A program made the translations under genes and the position numbers. This document shows, piece after piece, positions 25,591 to 34,252 of a stretch of DNA of 64,000 nt (positions are counted from its first letter, which is position 1; each line of letters begins with the position of its first letter). The notes below the pieces were generated by a model. The model was given only the letters and a program-made list of their open reading frames with translations, was not told the DNA's origin and did no database searches. The DNA comes from Chitinophaga pinensis DSM 2588 (GTDB lineage: Bacteria > Bacteroidota > Bacteroidia > Chitinophagales > Chitinophagaceae): assembly GCF_000024005.1 (NCBI RefSeq), contig NC_013132.1, positions 992,001-1,056,000 of the forward strand. Reading direction: 5' to 3'.

Positions 25591-27747
25591 TTACCTGATC
25601 AGCTTCAGCTCATTGATAATGTTGCTGGCGCCGCCCAGTTTATCGATACACCACAGCACATAGCGTACATCCACACAGATGGTACGATTGTACACGGCAT
25701 CAAACTGTATTTTATGGCTCAGTGCCTCGTAGTTACCGTCAAATGCAAGACCGATCAGTTCACCGTTTGCATTCAGTACAGGAGAACCTGAGTTACCACC
25801 TGTAATATCGTTGGTGGTAATGAAGCAGGTAACGATATCATTTTTTCTGAGGTCTTTGTATTGACCAAAGTCTTTCTTGTTGTAGAGGGAAACATAATTT
25901 TCCGGAAGATCGAATTCGTAATCGCCTGGTTTATATTTTTCCATCACACCTTTCATCGTACATACGTAATCATATGCTACTGCATCACGTGGCGCATATG
26001 GTTTTACCTGACCATAGGTCAGACGCATAGAGAAATTCGCATCAGGATACCATTTTTTGTTAGGTTCCATCTCCAGTTTACCCTTCATATAAGTACGTCC
26101 CAGGTCGTTGTTTTTAGTTACAAACTGGTTGTATATCGACAGATATTTGGTGCTGAAATTTTTAACGAAAGCACTGGAGTATGCGAATGCAGGATCGGTT
26201 TGCAGGGTTACTGCATCCGGATTGGCCACGAAAGCTTTCCAGCGTGCATCATTCATGATCATAGATCCCGACATGATAGCGGAAGCCCAGAGGCGGTAGG
26301 TATTGTTATCATCCAGACTACCAAATTTTGCCTTGATGGCATCGTAGAATCCGATAGGATGCTGTGCGACAGGAATATCAGTGTAGAACAGGTGACAGGT
26401 AGCTGCCAGTATTTTCTGATCGCTGGTTTTGTCTTCTTCTTCCAGGAATACGGTACGTGCTTTATCAGCCGCCTGAATGCTCTGCTTAATCGCCTCAGCA
26501 GAACCGCCTGACTGTACCATCGCTTTTTCCACTGCCTGAAGGCTGGCTGCAAAAGCTGCCAGTGGAGAGCCCATAATGCCTTCATTGATGTAAATACGAT
26601 GTTTTGCATATGGCGCCCACGCTTTATAGTTAGTGGCATAGTCAGCGAAGATATTCGCGTATTCGGTTTTACCGTTTGCCCATTTACCAAATGCCGCTTC
26701 CTCTTTTTGTTTCTCATCTACCACATGGTATTTAACCAGCTGTTTAGCTTCACCATCAAAGAATTTCCAGTAATTAGCGATACCGGCATAAGAAGACGCC
26801 AGTTTCAGCTTGATAGCCGGATCTTTTTTCATCTGCTCAAACATGTAGGAGAGACGTACTGCACGCAGTGCTACAATAGAAGGGTTTTCTACGTCTATTT
26901 TCAGTTTTACGCCTTCGGAGCTTTCGTAACGGTTGGTACCGCCCGGATAACCGAAGATCATTGCGTAATCATTCTCTTTAATTCCTTTGATAGAAACAGG
27001 GAGGAAATGTTTTGGTTTCAAAGGTAAATTCGCTGCGGAATAATCAGCAGGTTTACCATCTTTATCAGCGTACACACGGAATACGGAGAAATCGCCGGTG
27101 TGACGGGGCCATTCCCAGTTATCCGTATCGCCGCCGAATTTGCCGATGCTTTCCGGAGGGGCGCCTACCAGACGGATGTCTTTATAGCGCTCATACACGA
27201 AAAGCAGGTACTGGTTGCCTTTGAAGATAGGAAGTACTTTCGCTTCGTAGTTGGTGCCATTGATGGCCTGGCTAACGATGTCTCCGATGATTTTTTGCTG
27301 TTGCTGCATTCTTTCCGGACCGGAGAGGTCTTTCAGACCGTCCATTACCTGTTTGGTAACATCATCTACTTTTACGAGAAATTGAACGGACAGCCCTTTT
27401 GCAGGAATTTCCTGGCTTTTATCCAGGGCGTAGAAACCATTTTTCAGGTAATTGTGCTCAACGGAGCTGGCGGTAGCGATGGCGTCGTAACCGCAGTGGT
27501 GGTTGGTGAAAATCAGCCCCTGGTTGCTCACTATTTCCCCGGTGCATCCGCCACCGAAGATGATAATGGCGTCTTTCAGGGACGCTTTGTTGATACTGTA
27601 CAATTGTTCTTTCGTCAACTTGAGACCTTTCTTCACCATATCATTGTACACTTGCTGTCCCAATAAATAGGGCAGCCACATTCCTTCATCTGCTTTGGCG
27701 AATTGAGCCGCCAGCAGGAACAGAAGGATCAGCAGATTCTTCTTCAT
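25591..27747 (-). CDS. S46 family dipeptidyl peptidase, DPP7-like
   Basis: S46 enzymes are periplasmic serine exopeptidases that release N-terminal dipeptides. The 718-residue protein has a signal peptide (MKKNLLILLFLLAAQFAKA), the His motif FTNHHCGYDA (81-90) and the Ser motif GGNSGSPV (Ser near 653). The residue 18 positions after the Ser is Gly (FDGNYEA); in the family this position is Gly in DPP7 (hydrophobic P1 preference) and Arg in DPP11 (acidic P1), so DPP7-like specificity is predicted. It is monocistronic, with a -7 box CAAACCTA 30 nt upstream and its own terminator. Confidence 0.95.
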   Translation of the reverse strand: MKKNLLILLFLLAAQFAKADEGMWLPYLLGQQVYNDMVKKGLKLTKEQLYSINKASLKDAIIIFGGGCTGEIVSNQGLIFTNHHCGYDAIATASSVEHNYLKNGFYALDKSQEIPAKGLSVQFLVKVDDVTKQVMDGLKDLSGPERMQQQQKIIGDIVSQAINGTNYEAKVLPIFKGNQYLLFVYERYKDIRLVGAPPESIGKFGGDTDNWEWPRHTGDFSVFRVYADKDGKPADYSAANLPLKPKHFLPVSIKGIKENDYAMIFGYPGGTNRYESSEGVKLKIDVENPSIVALRAVRLSYMFEQMKKDPAIKLKLASSYAGIANYWKFFDGEAKQLVKYHVVDEKQKEEAAFGKWANGKTEYANIFADYATNYKAWAPYAKHRIYINEGIMGSPLAAFAASLQAVEKAMVQSGGSAEAIKQSIQAADKARTVFLEEEDKTSDQKILAATCHLFYTDIPVAQHPIGFYDAIKAKFGSLDDNNTYRLWASAIMSGSMIMNDARWKAFVANPDAVTLQTDPAFAYSSAFVKNFSTKYLSIYNQFVTKNNDLGRTYMKGKLEMEPNKKWYPDANFSMRLTYGQVKPYAPRDAVAYDYVCTMKGVMEKYKPGDYEFDLPENYVSLYNKKDFGQYKDLRKNDIVTCFITTNDITGGNSGSPVLNANGELIGLAFDGNYEALSHKIQFDAVYNRTICVDVRYVLWCIDKLGGASNIINELKLIR

Positions 27748-27776
27748 AATTGATTATCGTTTTAAAAAAGCAGGCT

Positions 27777-27784
27777 CAAACCTA
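27777..27784 (-). promoter_or_regulatory. Promoter -7 box of the S46 peptidase gene
   Basis: Read leftward this is TAGGTTTG, a perfect TAnnTTTG match 29 nt before the start codon at 27747. Confidence 0.6.
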
Positions 27785-27917
27785 GGTATTTTTTCAATAA
27801 GCGCCATATTGTCTGTGGTAAACGGTTGTAGCGGTCACAATAATTCTGGAATGGCATTTGCAAAAAGACGTATTTACCAGGTACGTAACACAATAAGCTC
27901 ACATTAAAAACCTACTT

Positions 27918-28349
27918 ATGAAAAAGGCATTGCTTCTATTGACTGTAACGGCTTTCATGGCTTGCCAGGAGACTTCCAGACAGGAAGAAAAAAAGGAAGA
28001 AATGAAGGAAGGTGTAGAAAAAATTGGACAGGATGTAAAAGAGACCGCTACTGATACGAAGGAATATATGGAAGCCCAACGCAATGAACTGCGCAAAGAC
28101 CTGGAAGAACGTAAACGGGAAATTGACCTGAAAATGGAGGAGTTGAAAAAAGACGGCTCCGCCAAAAGTAAAAAAGCAAAGGCAAAACTGGCTGACCTGA
28201 GAGATCAGATCGATGTAAAACTGGGAGAACTGAAAAATACGAGTGCCGACAAGTGGGACAGTACCCGGAATGATGTTGATACACTGTTGAAAAGGACGGA
28301 CGAGGAGTGGCAGGAGTTCAAAGCGGACTTCAAAGAATTATTCCGATAG
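27918..28349 (+). CDS. Coiled-coil lipoprotein of unknown function
   Basis: The 143-residue product has the signal MKKALLLLTVTAFMACQETS with lipobox FMAC (Cys16). Nearly all the mature part is charged helix (EEKKEEMKEGVEKIGQDVKE; RNELRKDLEERKREIDLKME; DKWDSTRNDVDTLLKRTDEE), so it is probably a long coiled coil lying in the periplasm. It resembles the many small helical lipoproteins of Bacteroidota. A role in envelope spacing or stress, as for YtxH- or Lpp-like proteins, is only a guess. The rnhB gene starts 52 bp downstream. Confidence 0.78.
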   Translation: MKKALLLLTVTAFMACQETSRQEEKKEEMKEGVEKIGQDVKETATDTKEYMEAQRNELRKDLEERKREIDLKMEELKKDGSAKSKKAKAKLADLRDQIDVKLGELKNTSADKWDSTRNDVDTLLKRTDEEWQEFKADFKELFR

Positions 28350-28369
28350 GGATAAGAAATGAAATTCCC

Positions 28370-28377
28370 TACCTTTA
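28370..28377 (+). promoter_or_regulatory. Promoter-like -7 box of rnhB
   Basis: TACCTTTA differs from TAnnTTTG only in the last base and lies 24 nt before the rnhB start. Confidence 0.4.
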
Positions 28378-28401
28378 CCACAATAATCATACTAAAAAGC
28401 C

Positions 28402-29064
28402 TTGTTACGTTCATATCACCAAAAAGATATCGCTTTTGAAGCCGGCTGCGACGAAGCCGGACGGGGTTGCCTTGCGGGGCCGGTATTCGCAGCAGCTGTG
28501 ATTTTACCGCCTAAATTCAGGAATAAACTCCTGAATGATTCAAAGCAGTTAAAGGCTTCCGACCGCGATAAGTTGCGTGAAGTAGTGGAAAAAGAGGCGA
28601 TAGCTTATGCGGTGGCCAGCGTGGATAACCTGGAGATAGACAGGATCAACATCCTGAAAGCATCTTTCAGAGCCATGCACCTGGCATTGGACCAGCTAAA
28701 ACAGCAACCGGGTTATATATTGGTAGATGGAAACAGGTTCGTTCCCTACGGAAAGACTCCCCATGCCTGCATTGTCAAAGGGGATGGCATATATGCCTCC
28801 ATAGCGGCAGCCTCCATTCTGGCCAAAACCTACAGGGACGAGTACATGCACAAGCTGCATCAGGAATATCCGCATTTCGGGTGGTTGGAAAATAAGGGAT
28901 ACCCTACATTGTTCCACCGGGATGCCATCCGCGCACATGGCGAAACGCCTTATCACCGGAAGACATTCAGATTATTACCTGACCAGCCGGAGCTGGATTT
29001 CGATGCCCCTGTAGCGGAATATACAGTTGTGAAAGTGGTTTCCCCGGAGGAAACCCAGGATTAG
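28402..29064 (+). CDS. rnhB: Ribonuclease HII
   Basis: RNase HII removes ribonucleotides and RNA from RNA-DNA hybrids. The 220-residue protein has the active-site motif AGCDEAGRGCLAGP (Asp and Glu near 17-18), the Asp of LVDGNRF and the C-terminal catalytic motif around SILAKTYRDEYM. The start is a TTG: the frame has a stop (TAA, 28393-28395) just upstream and no ATG before the catalytic motif, so TTG is the only workable start. The rpoN gene follows on the same strand. Confidence 0.95.
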   Translation: MLRSYHQKDIAFEAGCDEAGRGCLAGPVFAAAVILPPKFRNKLLNDSKQLKASDRDKLREVVEKEAIAYAVASVDNLEIDRINILKASFRAMHLALDQLKQQPGYILVDGNRFVPYGKTPHACIVKGDGIYASIAAASILAKTYRDEYMHKLHQEYPHFGWLENKGYPTLFHRDAIRAHGETPYHRKTFRLLPDQPELDFDAPVAEYTVVKVVSPEETQD

Positions 29065-29110
29065 GTAAAAACTATTGTTTATTTATTTTGCCCTTGGATA
29101 GGATCAGACT

Positions 29111-30604
29111 ATGTTAAAGCAGACACAACAGCAGAAGCTATTACAGAAATTGTCGCCGCAGCAGATTCAGCTGATGAAACTGCTCCAGGTACCTACGGCT
29201 GTTCTTGAAGAGCGTATCAAGGAAGAGCTGGAGGAAAACCCTGCCCTGGAATACGGGGAAGACGCGCATGAAGACGAGTATAAAGACCCGCAGGAAGAGT
29301 ATAATAATAACGAGGAAGGCGATGACGACGAGTTTGAACCTGATGGGAGTGAAAACGAATACGATAATATTGACATTTCCGAATATGTAAGTGAAGGAGA
29401 TGATGACATCGCTGACTATAAACTCAGGGATGACAACTATCCTGACCAGGATGAAAATAAAACTATCCCGGTAAGGGTGGAAACCTCTTTTCATGAACAC
29501 CTGCTTGAGCAGTTAGGTATGCTCGAACTGGATGAACGGCAGAACGCTATCGCAGAACAGATCATTGGTAGTATCGACGACGACGGTTATCTGCGTCGTG
29601 AAGTGAGCGCTATCGTGGATGACCTTTCTTTTTCCCAGAATGTCGCTACCGATGAAGAAGAAATAAGAGAACTGATCCGGATGATACAGGAGTTTGATCC
29701 GCCGGGAATCTGTGCTACTGATCTGAAGGAATGCCTGTTATTACAACTGAGACGTAAGCCACAGGATGATTTCGGAGTAGTAGGCGCTTATCTGATCCTG
29801 GAGAATTATTTCGATGAGTTCACTAAAAAGCACTACGAAAAGATTCAGAAGGGGTTGAATATGAGTGATGATGCGTTGAAAGAGGCGATCGGACAGATCA
29901 TCAAACTGACCCCTAAACCAGGCGGCAATTTTGCGACCCTGAATAAGGCGGAAAGTTATGTGGTGCCTGACTTCTTTATCCTGAACAATAACGGTAAACT
30001 GGAGCTGACGCTGAACTCCAAGAATGCGCCTGACCTGCGTATTTCAGAAGGGTACAGGGATATGCTGAAGGAATATGACCGTGGGGATAAAAAAGACAAA
30101 CGTCAGAAAGAAGCGGTGTTATTCATCAAACAAAAGATCGATGCCGCAAAATGGTTCATTGATGCCATTAAACAGCGTCAACATACCCTTTTGTCTACCA
30201 TGGAATCCATTATGGGGTATCAGCGCGAATTCTTCCTTACGGGAGATGAAACGACGATGCGTCCGATGATCCTGAAAGATATTGCCGATATCACCCAGCT
30301 GGATATCTCTACTGTAAGCCGTGTGGCCAATAGTAAGTATGTACAGACGGAGTTCGGTACCTTTAAGCTGAAATTCTTTTTCAGCGAATCATTATCCACT
30401 GATAGTGGGGAAGAGGTATCTACCCGCGAGGTAAAAAAGATACTGTCTGACCTGATTGAAGGAGAAAATAAGCGTAAACCATTAAGCGACGAAAACCTGA
30501 CCAAGATGTTGCAGGACAAAGGGTATAATATTGCCCGCCGTACTGTGGCAAAATACCGCGAACAGTTAAATATTCCGGTAGCAAGGTTAAGGAAGGAGTT
30601 GTAA
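29111..30604 (+). CDS. rpoN: RNA polymerase sigma-54 factor
   Basis: The 497-residue factor has the glutamine-rich activator-interacting region I (LKQTQQQKLLQKLSPQQIQL), a core-binding domain, the helix-turn-helix region (DITQLDISTVSRVANSKYVQ) and the C-terminal RpoN box (RRTVAKYREQLNIPVARL). Residues about 46-115 form an unusually acidic region II, dense in Asp and Glu, before the core-binding part. It directs transcription from -24/-12 promoters with AAA+ activators, none of which is in the window. It lies 46 bp after rnhB. Confidence 0.96.
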   Translation: MLKQTQQQKLLQKLSPQQIQLMKLLQVPTAVLEERIKEELEENPALEYGEDAHEDEYKDPQEEYNNNEEGDDDEFEPDGSENEYDNIDISEYVSEGDDDIADYKLRDDNYPDQDENKTIPVRVETSFHEHLLEQLGMLELDERQNAIAEQIIGSIDDDGYLRREVSAIVDDLSFSQNVATDEEEIRELIRMIQEFDPPGICATDLKECLLLQLRRKPQDDFGVVGAYLILENYFDEFTKKHYEKIQKGLNMSDDALKEAIGQIIKLTPKPGGNFATLNKAESYVVPDFFILNNNGKLELTLNSKNAPDLRISEGYRDMLKEYDRGDKKDKRQKEAVLFIKQKIDAAKWFIDAIKQRQHTLLSTMESIMGYQREFFLTGDETTMRPMILKDIADITQLDISTVSRVANSKYVQTEFGTFKLKFFFSESLSTDSGEEVSTREVKKILSDLIEGENKRKPLSDENLTKMLQDKGYNIARRTVAKYREQLNIPVARLRKEL

Positions 30605-30649
30605 AGAAGGAGGCGTCCGTACCGCCCGGAATGAGACGGAAATCTGTGA

Positions 30650-31342
30650 ATGGAACAAGTAATTATACCCACAACTGATAATTCCCGGCCGAATAAGCCG
30701 GCATTTTCACCAGCATTACGCGCAGCAGCGGAGGTTATTTCATATGCATCCCATCCGCTTTTCCTGCCAACGCTGGTAACGGCATTCGTTGTCAATGCCT
30801 TACCGGAATATTTTGTTCAGTTCAAAGAAGGCAGCGTTCGCTTTGCCTTTGATGCATTGTATTTCAGAGTGGTATTTACCACGCTTTTCCTGCCCATTTT
30901 TGTGGTAATGCTGTGTAAAGCGCTGGGTTTTGTCGAGTCTTTCCAGTTACGGGGACAAAAGGACCGTATCATTCCATATATAGCCTGTACTATTTTTTAC
31001 TTCTGGATCTATTTTGCCTTCAAACGTGAAGGAGCAGCACCACCTTTCTTCAATGCATTCTTCCTGGGAATCTTTATTGCCATTGTAATGGGCATGGTCG
31101 CCAATACCTACGTGAAGATCAGTATGCATACGATCGGCTGGGGCGGTGTGATCGGTTTTCTGCTGATGCTGATGATCGGTATGAACATGAATATCAGTCT
31201 GGTACTGATGGTGGCATTCCTGCTCGCCGGTATTGTAGCAACTGCCCGCCTGATCCTTGGAGCACACACGCCTGCAGAGATCTATACCGGTTTCGGGATG
31301 GGTGTCCTGGCACAGCTGATCGCCTATGCTATCGTAGGATAA
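30650..31342 (+). CDS. PAP2-like integral membrane protein
   Basis: The 230-residue protein has about six hydrophobic segments after a polar N-terminus of some 45 residues. Its C-terminal half carries a degenerate PAP2 phosphatase signature: KISMHTIGWGG in place of the PSGH motif and RLILGAHTPAEIYTG, matching SRxxxGxHxxxD. His in both blocks is kept. Lipid-phosphate phosphatase activity is possible but the altered first motif leaves it unsure. It starts 45 bp after rpoN and ends 281 bp before recA. Confidence 0.75.
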   Translation: MEQVIIPTTDNSRPNKPAFSPALRAAAEVISYASHPLFLPTLVTAFVVNALPEYFVQFKEGSVRFAFDALYFRVVFTTLFLPIFVVMLCKALGFVESFQLRGQKDRIIPYIACTIFYFWIYFAFKREGAAPPFFNAFFLGIFIAIVMGMVANTYVKISMHTIGWGGVIGFLLMLMIGMNMNISLVLMVAFLLAGIVATARLILGAHTPAEIYTGFGMGVLAQLIAYAIVG

Positions 31343-31523
31343 TTTCCTTTTTTTAAAACTTTCCGGGCTACGCACATCCAGTGCGTAAGGACGTATCATC
31401 TTTGTAGTGTTATTTGAACATTGACATTGACATATGCGTCTGTTGTGCGTTAGCCCCCTTAAATTTTTATAAAACAAGCATAACAATAATAAACGTGCGA
31501 GGTTAGATCTTTTTACTATAACA

Positions 31524-31551
31524 TTTAGCATTACGCAGCCAAAATGCTAAA
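31524..31551. promoter_or_regulatory. Inverted repeat upstream of recA
   Basis: TTTAGCAT (31524-31531) and ATGCTAAA (31544-31551) are exact complements 12 nt apart, about 47 nt upstream of the recA -7 box. It could be an SOS or other operator; no Bacteroidota LexA site is certain enough to name it. Confidence 0.4.
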
Positions 31552-31597
31552 AAATTTAGGATAATAGAAAATTAGGTCATAACTTAGCACACACCAT

Positions 31598-31605
31598 TAA
31601 ATTTG
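31598..31605 (+). promoter_or_regulatory. Promoter -7 box of recA
   Basis: TAAATTTG is a perfect TAnnTTTG match 18 nt before the recA ATG at 31624. A weaker box CATCTTTG lies at 31397-31404. Confidence 0.55.
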
Positions 31606-31623
31606 TAAAAAACACTTACTAAT

Positions 31624-32634
31624 ATGTCTACAGCCAATACTGACAAACTCAAGGCGCTCCGCCTTACGATGGACAAGATCGAGAAGGATTTCGGAAAGGG
31701 ATCTGTGATGATGATGGGTGAAAAGGGCACTGATCCAATGGAAGTAATTTCAACTGGTTCACTGGGTCTGGATATAGCGCTGGGTATCGGTGGTTTTCCT
31801 AAAGGAAGGATCATCGAGATATATGGACCAGAATCTTCCGGTAAAACTACCGTTGCTATTCATACAATTGCAGAAGCACAGAAAAAAGGTGGTATCTGCG
31901 CAATCATAGATGCTGAACACGCATTCGACAGTTCTTACGCTCAACGACTGGGTGTGGATGTAGATGCGCTGTTAATCTCCCAGCCTGACCATGGTGAGCA
32001 GGCGCTGGAAATTGCCGATCGTCTGATCCTCTCCGGAGCAGTAGATGTGGTGGTAATTGACTCCGTAGCTGCCCTGGTACCAAAAGGTGAACTGGAAGGT
32101 GAAATGGGTGAAAGCAAAATGGGTTTACAGGCACGTCTGATGTCACAGGCACTGCGTAAACTAACCGCGACAATTTCAAAAACAAACTGCTGCTGCATAT
32201 TCATTAACCAGCTGCGTGAAAAAATAGGAGTGATGTTTGGTAATCCGGAGACTACAACCGGTGGTAACGCGCTCAAATTCTACGCTTCCGTGCGTTTGGA
32301 TATTCGTCGTATGACACAGATTAAAGATGGTGATGAAGCCGTTGGTAACCGCGTTAAAGTAAAAGTAGTTAAAAACAAAGTTGCACCTCCCTTCCGCCAG
32401 GCTGAATTCGATATCATCTTCGGACAAGGTATTTCCAAGATGGGTGAAATTATCGATATGGGTGTTGAATACGGCATTATCCAGAAAAGCGGCAGCTGGT
32501 TCAGTTATGATACCAACAAGCTGGGCCAGGGCCGTGATGCCGTGAAAACATTATTGCTGGATAATCCGGAAGTAGCAGCTGAGATCGAAAGAAAGATCAA
32601 AGCAAAATTAGCAGAGCAACAGGCTTCTGCATAA
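31624..32634 (+). CDS. recA: Recombinase RecA
   Basis: RecA forms ATP-dependent filaments on single-stranded DNA for homologous recombination and SOS induction. The 336-residue protein has Walker [12 protein letters not shown], Walker [13 protein letters not shown], the L1/L2 loop region ([20 protein letters not shown]) and the core ending at QQASA with a short C-tail. Length and motifs are standard. It has its own promoter box; the region downstream is unusually structured and ends in a terminator about 275 nt after the stop. Confidence 0.98.
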   Translation: MSTANTDKLKALRLTMDKIEKDFGKGSVMMMGEKGTDPMEVISTGSLGLDIALGIGGFPKGRIIEIYGPESSGKTTVAIHTIAEAQKKGGICAIIDAEHAFDSSYAQRLGVDVDALLISQPDHGEQALEIADRLILSGAVDVVVIDSVAALVPKGELEGEMGESKMGLQARLMSQALRKLTATISKTNCCCIFINQLREKIGVMFGNPETTTGGNALKFYASVRLDIRRMTQIKDGDEAVGNRVKVKVVKNKVAPPFRQAEFDIIFGQGISKMGEIIDMGVEYGIIQKSGSWFSYDTNKLGQGRDAVKTLLLDNPEVAAEIERKIKAKLAEQQASA

Positions 32635-32645
32635 TGATGATAATC

Positions 32646-32944
32646 ACGACTGCTGAAAGTCGTTAACAATGAGTGCCGCCATCACCTCGTGATAAACGGA
32701 AAAGATATATGTAAAATGTATGCTTAAACGTTGCGGCACTTGTTATAAAGACTGATGGTTACCGTTTGACGATGCGGTGCCGGAAATGAAGTGATAGATA
32801 CGTCAAACCAGAAACAATCAGCGGGCAGCAGTGCTGTATATGTACTGCCGCTTTATTAAGAGTTGTTTTAGTTTTAGATATAAGCATTGGGTTAGTTAGT
32901 ATTAACGTAAATCCCTGCCTTCTCCTGGGCGGGGATTATTTTTT
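32646..32944 (+). ncRNA. Candidate structured noncoding RNA or recA 3' UTR
   Basis: Successive complementary arms cover most of this gene-free stretch: ACGACT/AGTCGT (32646-32663); AGTGCCGC/GCGGCACT (32672-32740) enclosing ATCAC/GTGAT; GTTTGACG/CGTCAAAC (32764-32808) extended outward by CTGATGGTT/AACAATCAG with one mismatch; GCGGGCAG/CTGCCGC (32821-32851, one bulge). It closes with a textbook terminator, AATCCCTGCC paired to GGCGGGGATT (32910-32937), followed by six T. There is no open frame of note. I cannot tell a long recA 3' UTR from a separate RNA; the only internal promoter-like box (TAGTTTTA near 32870) is weak and late. It does not look like tmRNA, RNase P RNA or SRP RNA; a 6S-type RNA is possible. 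Confidence 0.45.
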
Positions 32945-33399
32945 ATAACAACTTGTGTGTGCAACGCATTTTTGCAATGAAAGCGTTTCTCCCCCAGGCC
33001 TTTATACCAGCGGATTTTACAGGTATGTATTTCGTTGTAGATTAAAGTATAAAACCTCATTTCTGTGAAGCAAATTCTTTGCTTGTTAAGTAATTTTATA
33101 GCTGTTTATTTATTGCATATATAGGTAAGTGTATTTAGGATGATGTTGTACCTATTTGTTAACCGAGTAATTTCTAATTATTGCATGTAAATAGTTGTCT
33201 TATTCTTATCACAATGTGACATTTTCTCTGCACTTAGTTGCGCATTGCATATCTATCGAATATATGGATGGATGTTTTATGCTGTAGAAGCAGCGCTTTT
33301 TGCCTGTTTGTTAAAATGAATCACAGCACTTCCACTGCACATAAAAATGCTAAATTTGATTGCTTCCAGACTGTGTTTCTTATCTCTCTGGTATTAGTT
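32945..33399. other. AT-rich region without genes
   Basis: About 450 bp of AT-rich sequence hold no open frame that looks coding. Only a weak hairpin (AACGC/GCGTT near 32963-32988) was seen. With its structured flanks it makes up the longest gene-free stretch of the window. Confidence 0.5.
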
Positions 33400-33466
33400 A
33401 TACTATAGTTATCTTTCATTGATCTTTCGATGCAAACGAAGCATCAACGAAAGATAACTATAGTAT
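33400..33466. repeat. 67-bp hairpin element with 18-bp perfect arms
   Basis: The arms 33400-33417 and 33449-33466 are exact 18-nt complements (arm core ATACTATAGTTATC). They extend to 24 nt with one A-C mismatch, leaving a 19-nt loop (33424-33442) that itself pairs TTCG with CGAA. It sits 74 bp after the stop of the leftward glycosylase gene but has no U-tract, so it is not a standard terminator. Confidence 0.7.
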
Positions 33467-33540
33467 GAATTAGAGATGAACATAAGCGCTTGATTGAACG
33501 TATATTGTTAAATACCTATTTCCTGTTGTGTAATCACTGA

Positions 33541-34161
33541 TTAATTCGTTGGTTTCATATCCTTCCATGCCCATAAATACCTGCTTGCATAAGTCCTGTA
33601 AGGCGACCATTTTTTCGATATCTTCAGCAACTTTTCCCGGAATGCTTTTTTATCTGTATTATCCAGTTTGTATAGCTTGATCATGGCCTGTTGTAAACCC
33701 AGATCATCTATCGCAAAAACATCTTCTCTGCACAGGTAAAACATCAACAACATTTCTACTGTCCAGCGACCTACACCTTTGATTTGTGTGAGATATTTAA
33801 TCACTTCTTCATCATCCATCTGCAACAGTTTTTTATCCGTTAATTTCTCTTCTACAGTGAAGCGCGCCACATTGTGTACATAACTCACTTTTGCGTTGGA
33901 TAATCCGATACTGCGGAGTGTTTCCGGTGGTGTATCCAGTATCTGTTGTGCGTTGGGTTCTTTGCCATCATACAAGGCGAGAAAGCGGGTATAAATAACG
34001 GTTGCTACTTTTACACTTAACTGCTGACTCATAATAGAACCAATCAGCTTCAAGGCAATATTCTTCTGGACATTCAGTGCCGGCAGCGGCTCCGTCATAA
34101 TACCCGCCAGCTTTTTATCCTTACTGAGATGCACCAGATGTACTTCGGGGGATTGTCTCAT
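33541..34161 (-). CDS. AlkA-type DNA-3-methyladenine glycosylase (HhH-GPD)
   Basis: This 206-residue enzyme excises alkylated bases. It has the HhH motif IKGVGRWTVEMLLMF (near 128-142) and the catalytic Asp of the GPD loop in VFAIDDLGLQQAM. The N-terminal helices (KLIGSIMSQQLSVKVA) match the AlkA/Mag family, and there is no Fe-S cluster Cys set, which separates it from EndoIII and MutY. The length is that of a compact bacterial AlkA core. A terminator separates it from the upstream M28 peptidase gene. Confidence 0.92.
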   Translation of the reverse strand: MRQSPEVHLVHLSKDKKLAGIMTEPLPALNVQKNIALKLIGSIMSQQLSVKVATVIYTRFLALYDGKEPNAQQILDTPPETLRSIGLSNAKVSYVHNVARFTVEEKLTDKKLLQMDDEEVIKYLTQIKGVGRWTVEMLLMFYLCREDVFAIDDLGLQQAMIKLYKLDNTDKKAFREKLLKISKKWSPYRTYASRYLWAWKDMKPTN

Positions 34162-34180
34162 AAAATTGGTTTAAAGAAAA

Positions 34181-34227
34181 ATGCTCCTGATAAAGCAATG
34201 TATTAAATTTTGCTTCATCAGGAGCAT
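34181..34227 (-). terminator. Terminator of the M28 peptidase gene
   Basis: The arms 34181-34198 and 34210-34227 (ATGCTCCTGAT/ATCAGGAGCAT plus AAGCAA/TTGCTT, one mismatch) form a strong hairpin; read leftward it is followed by TTTTTCTTT. Confidence 0.9.
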
Positions 34228-34252
34228 GCTCCTCAGGTTCTTTCAGAACTAT

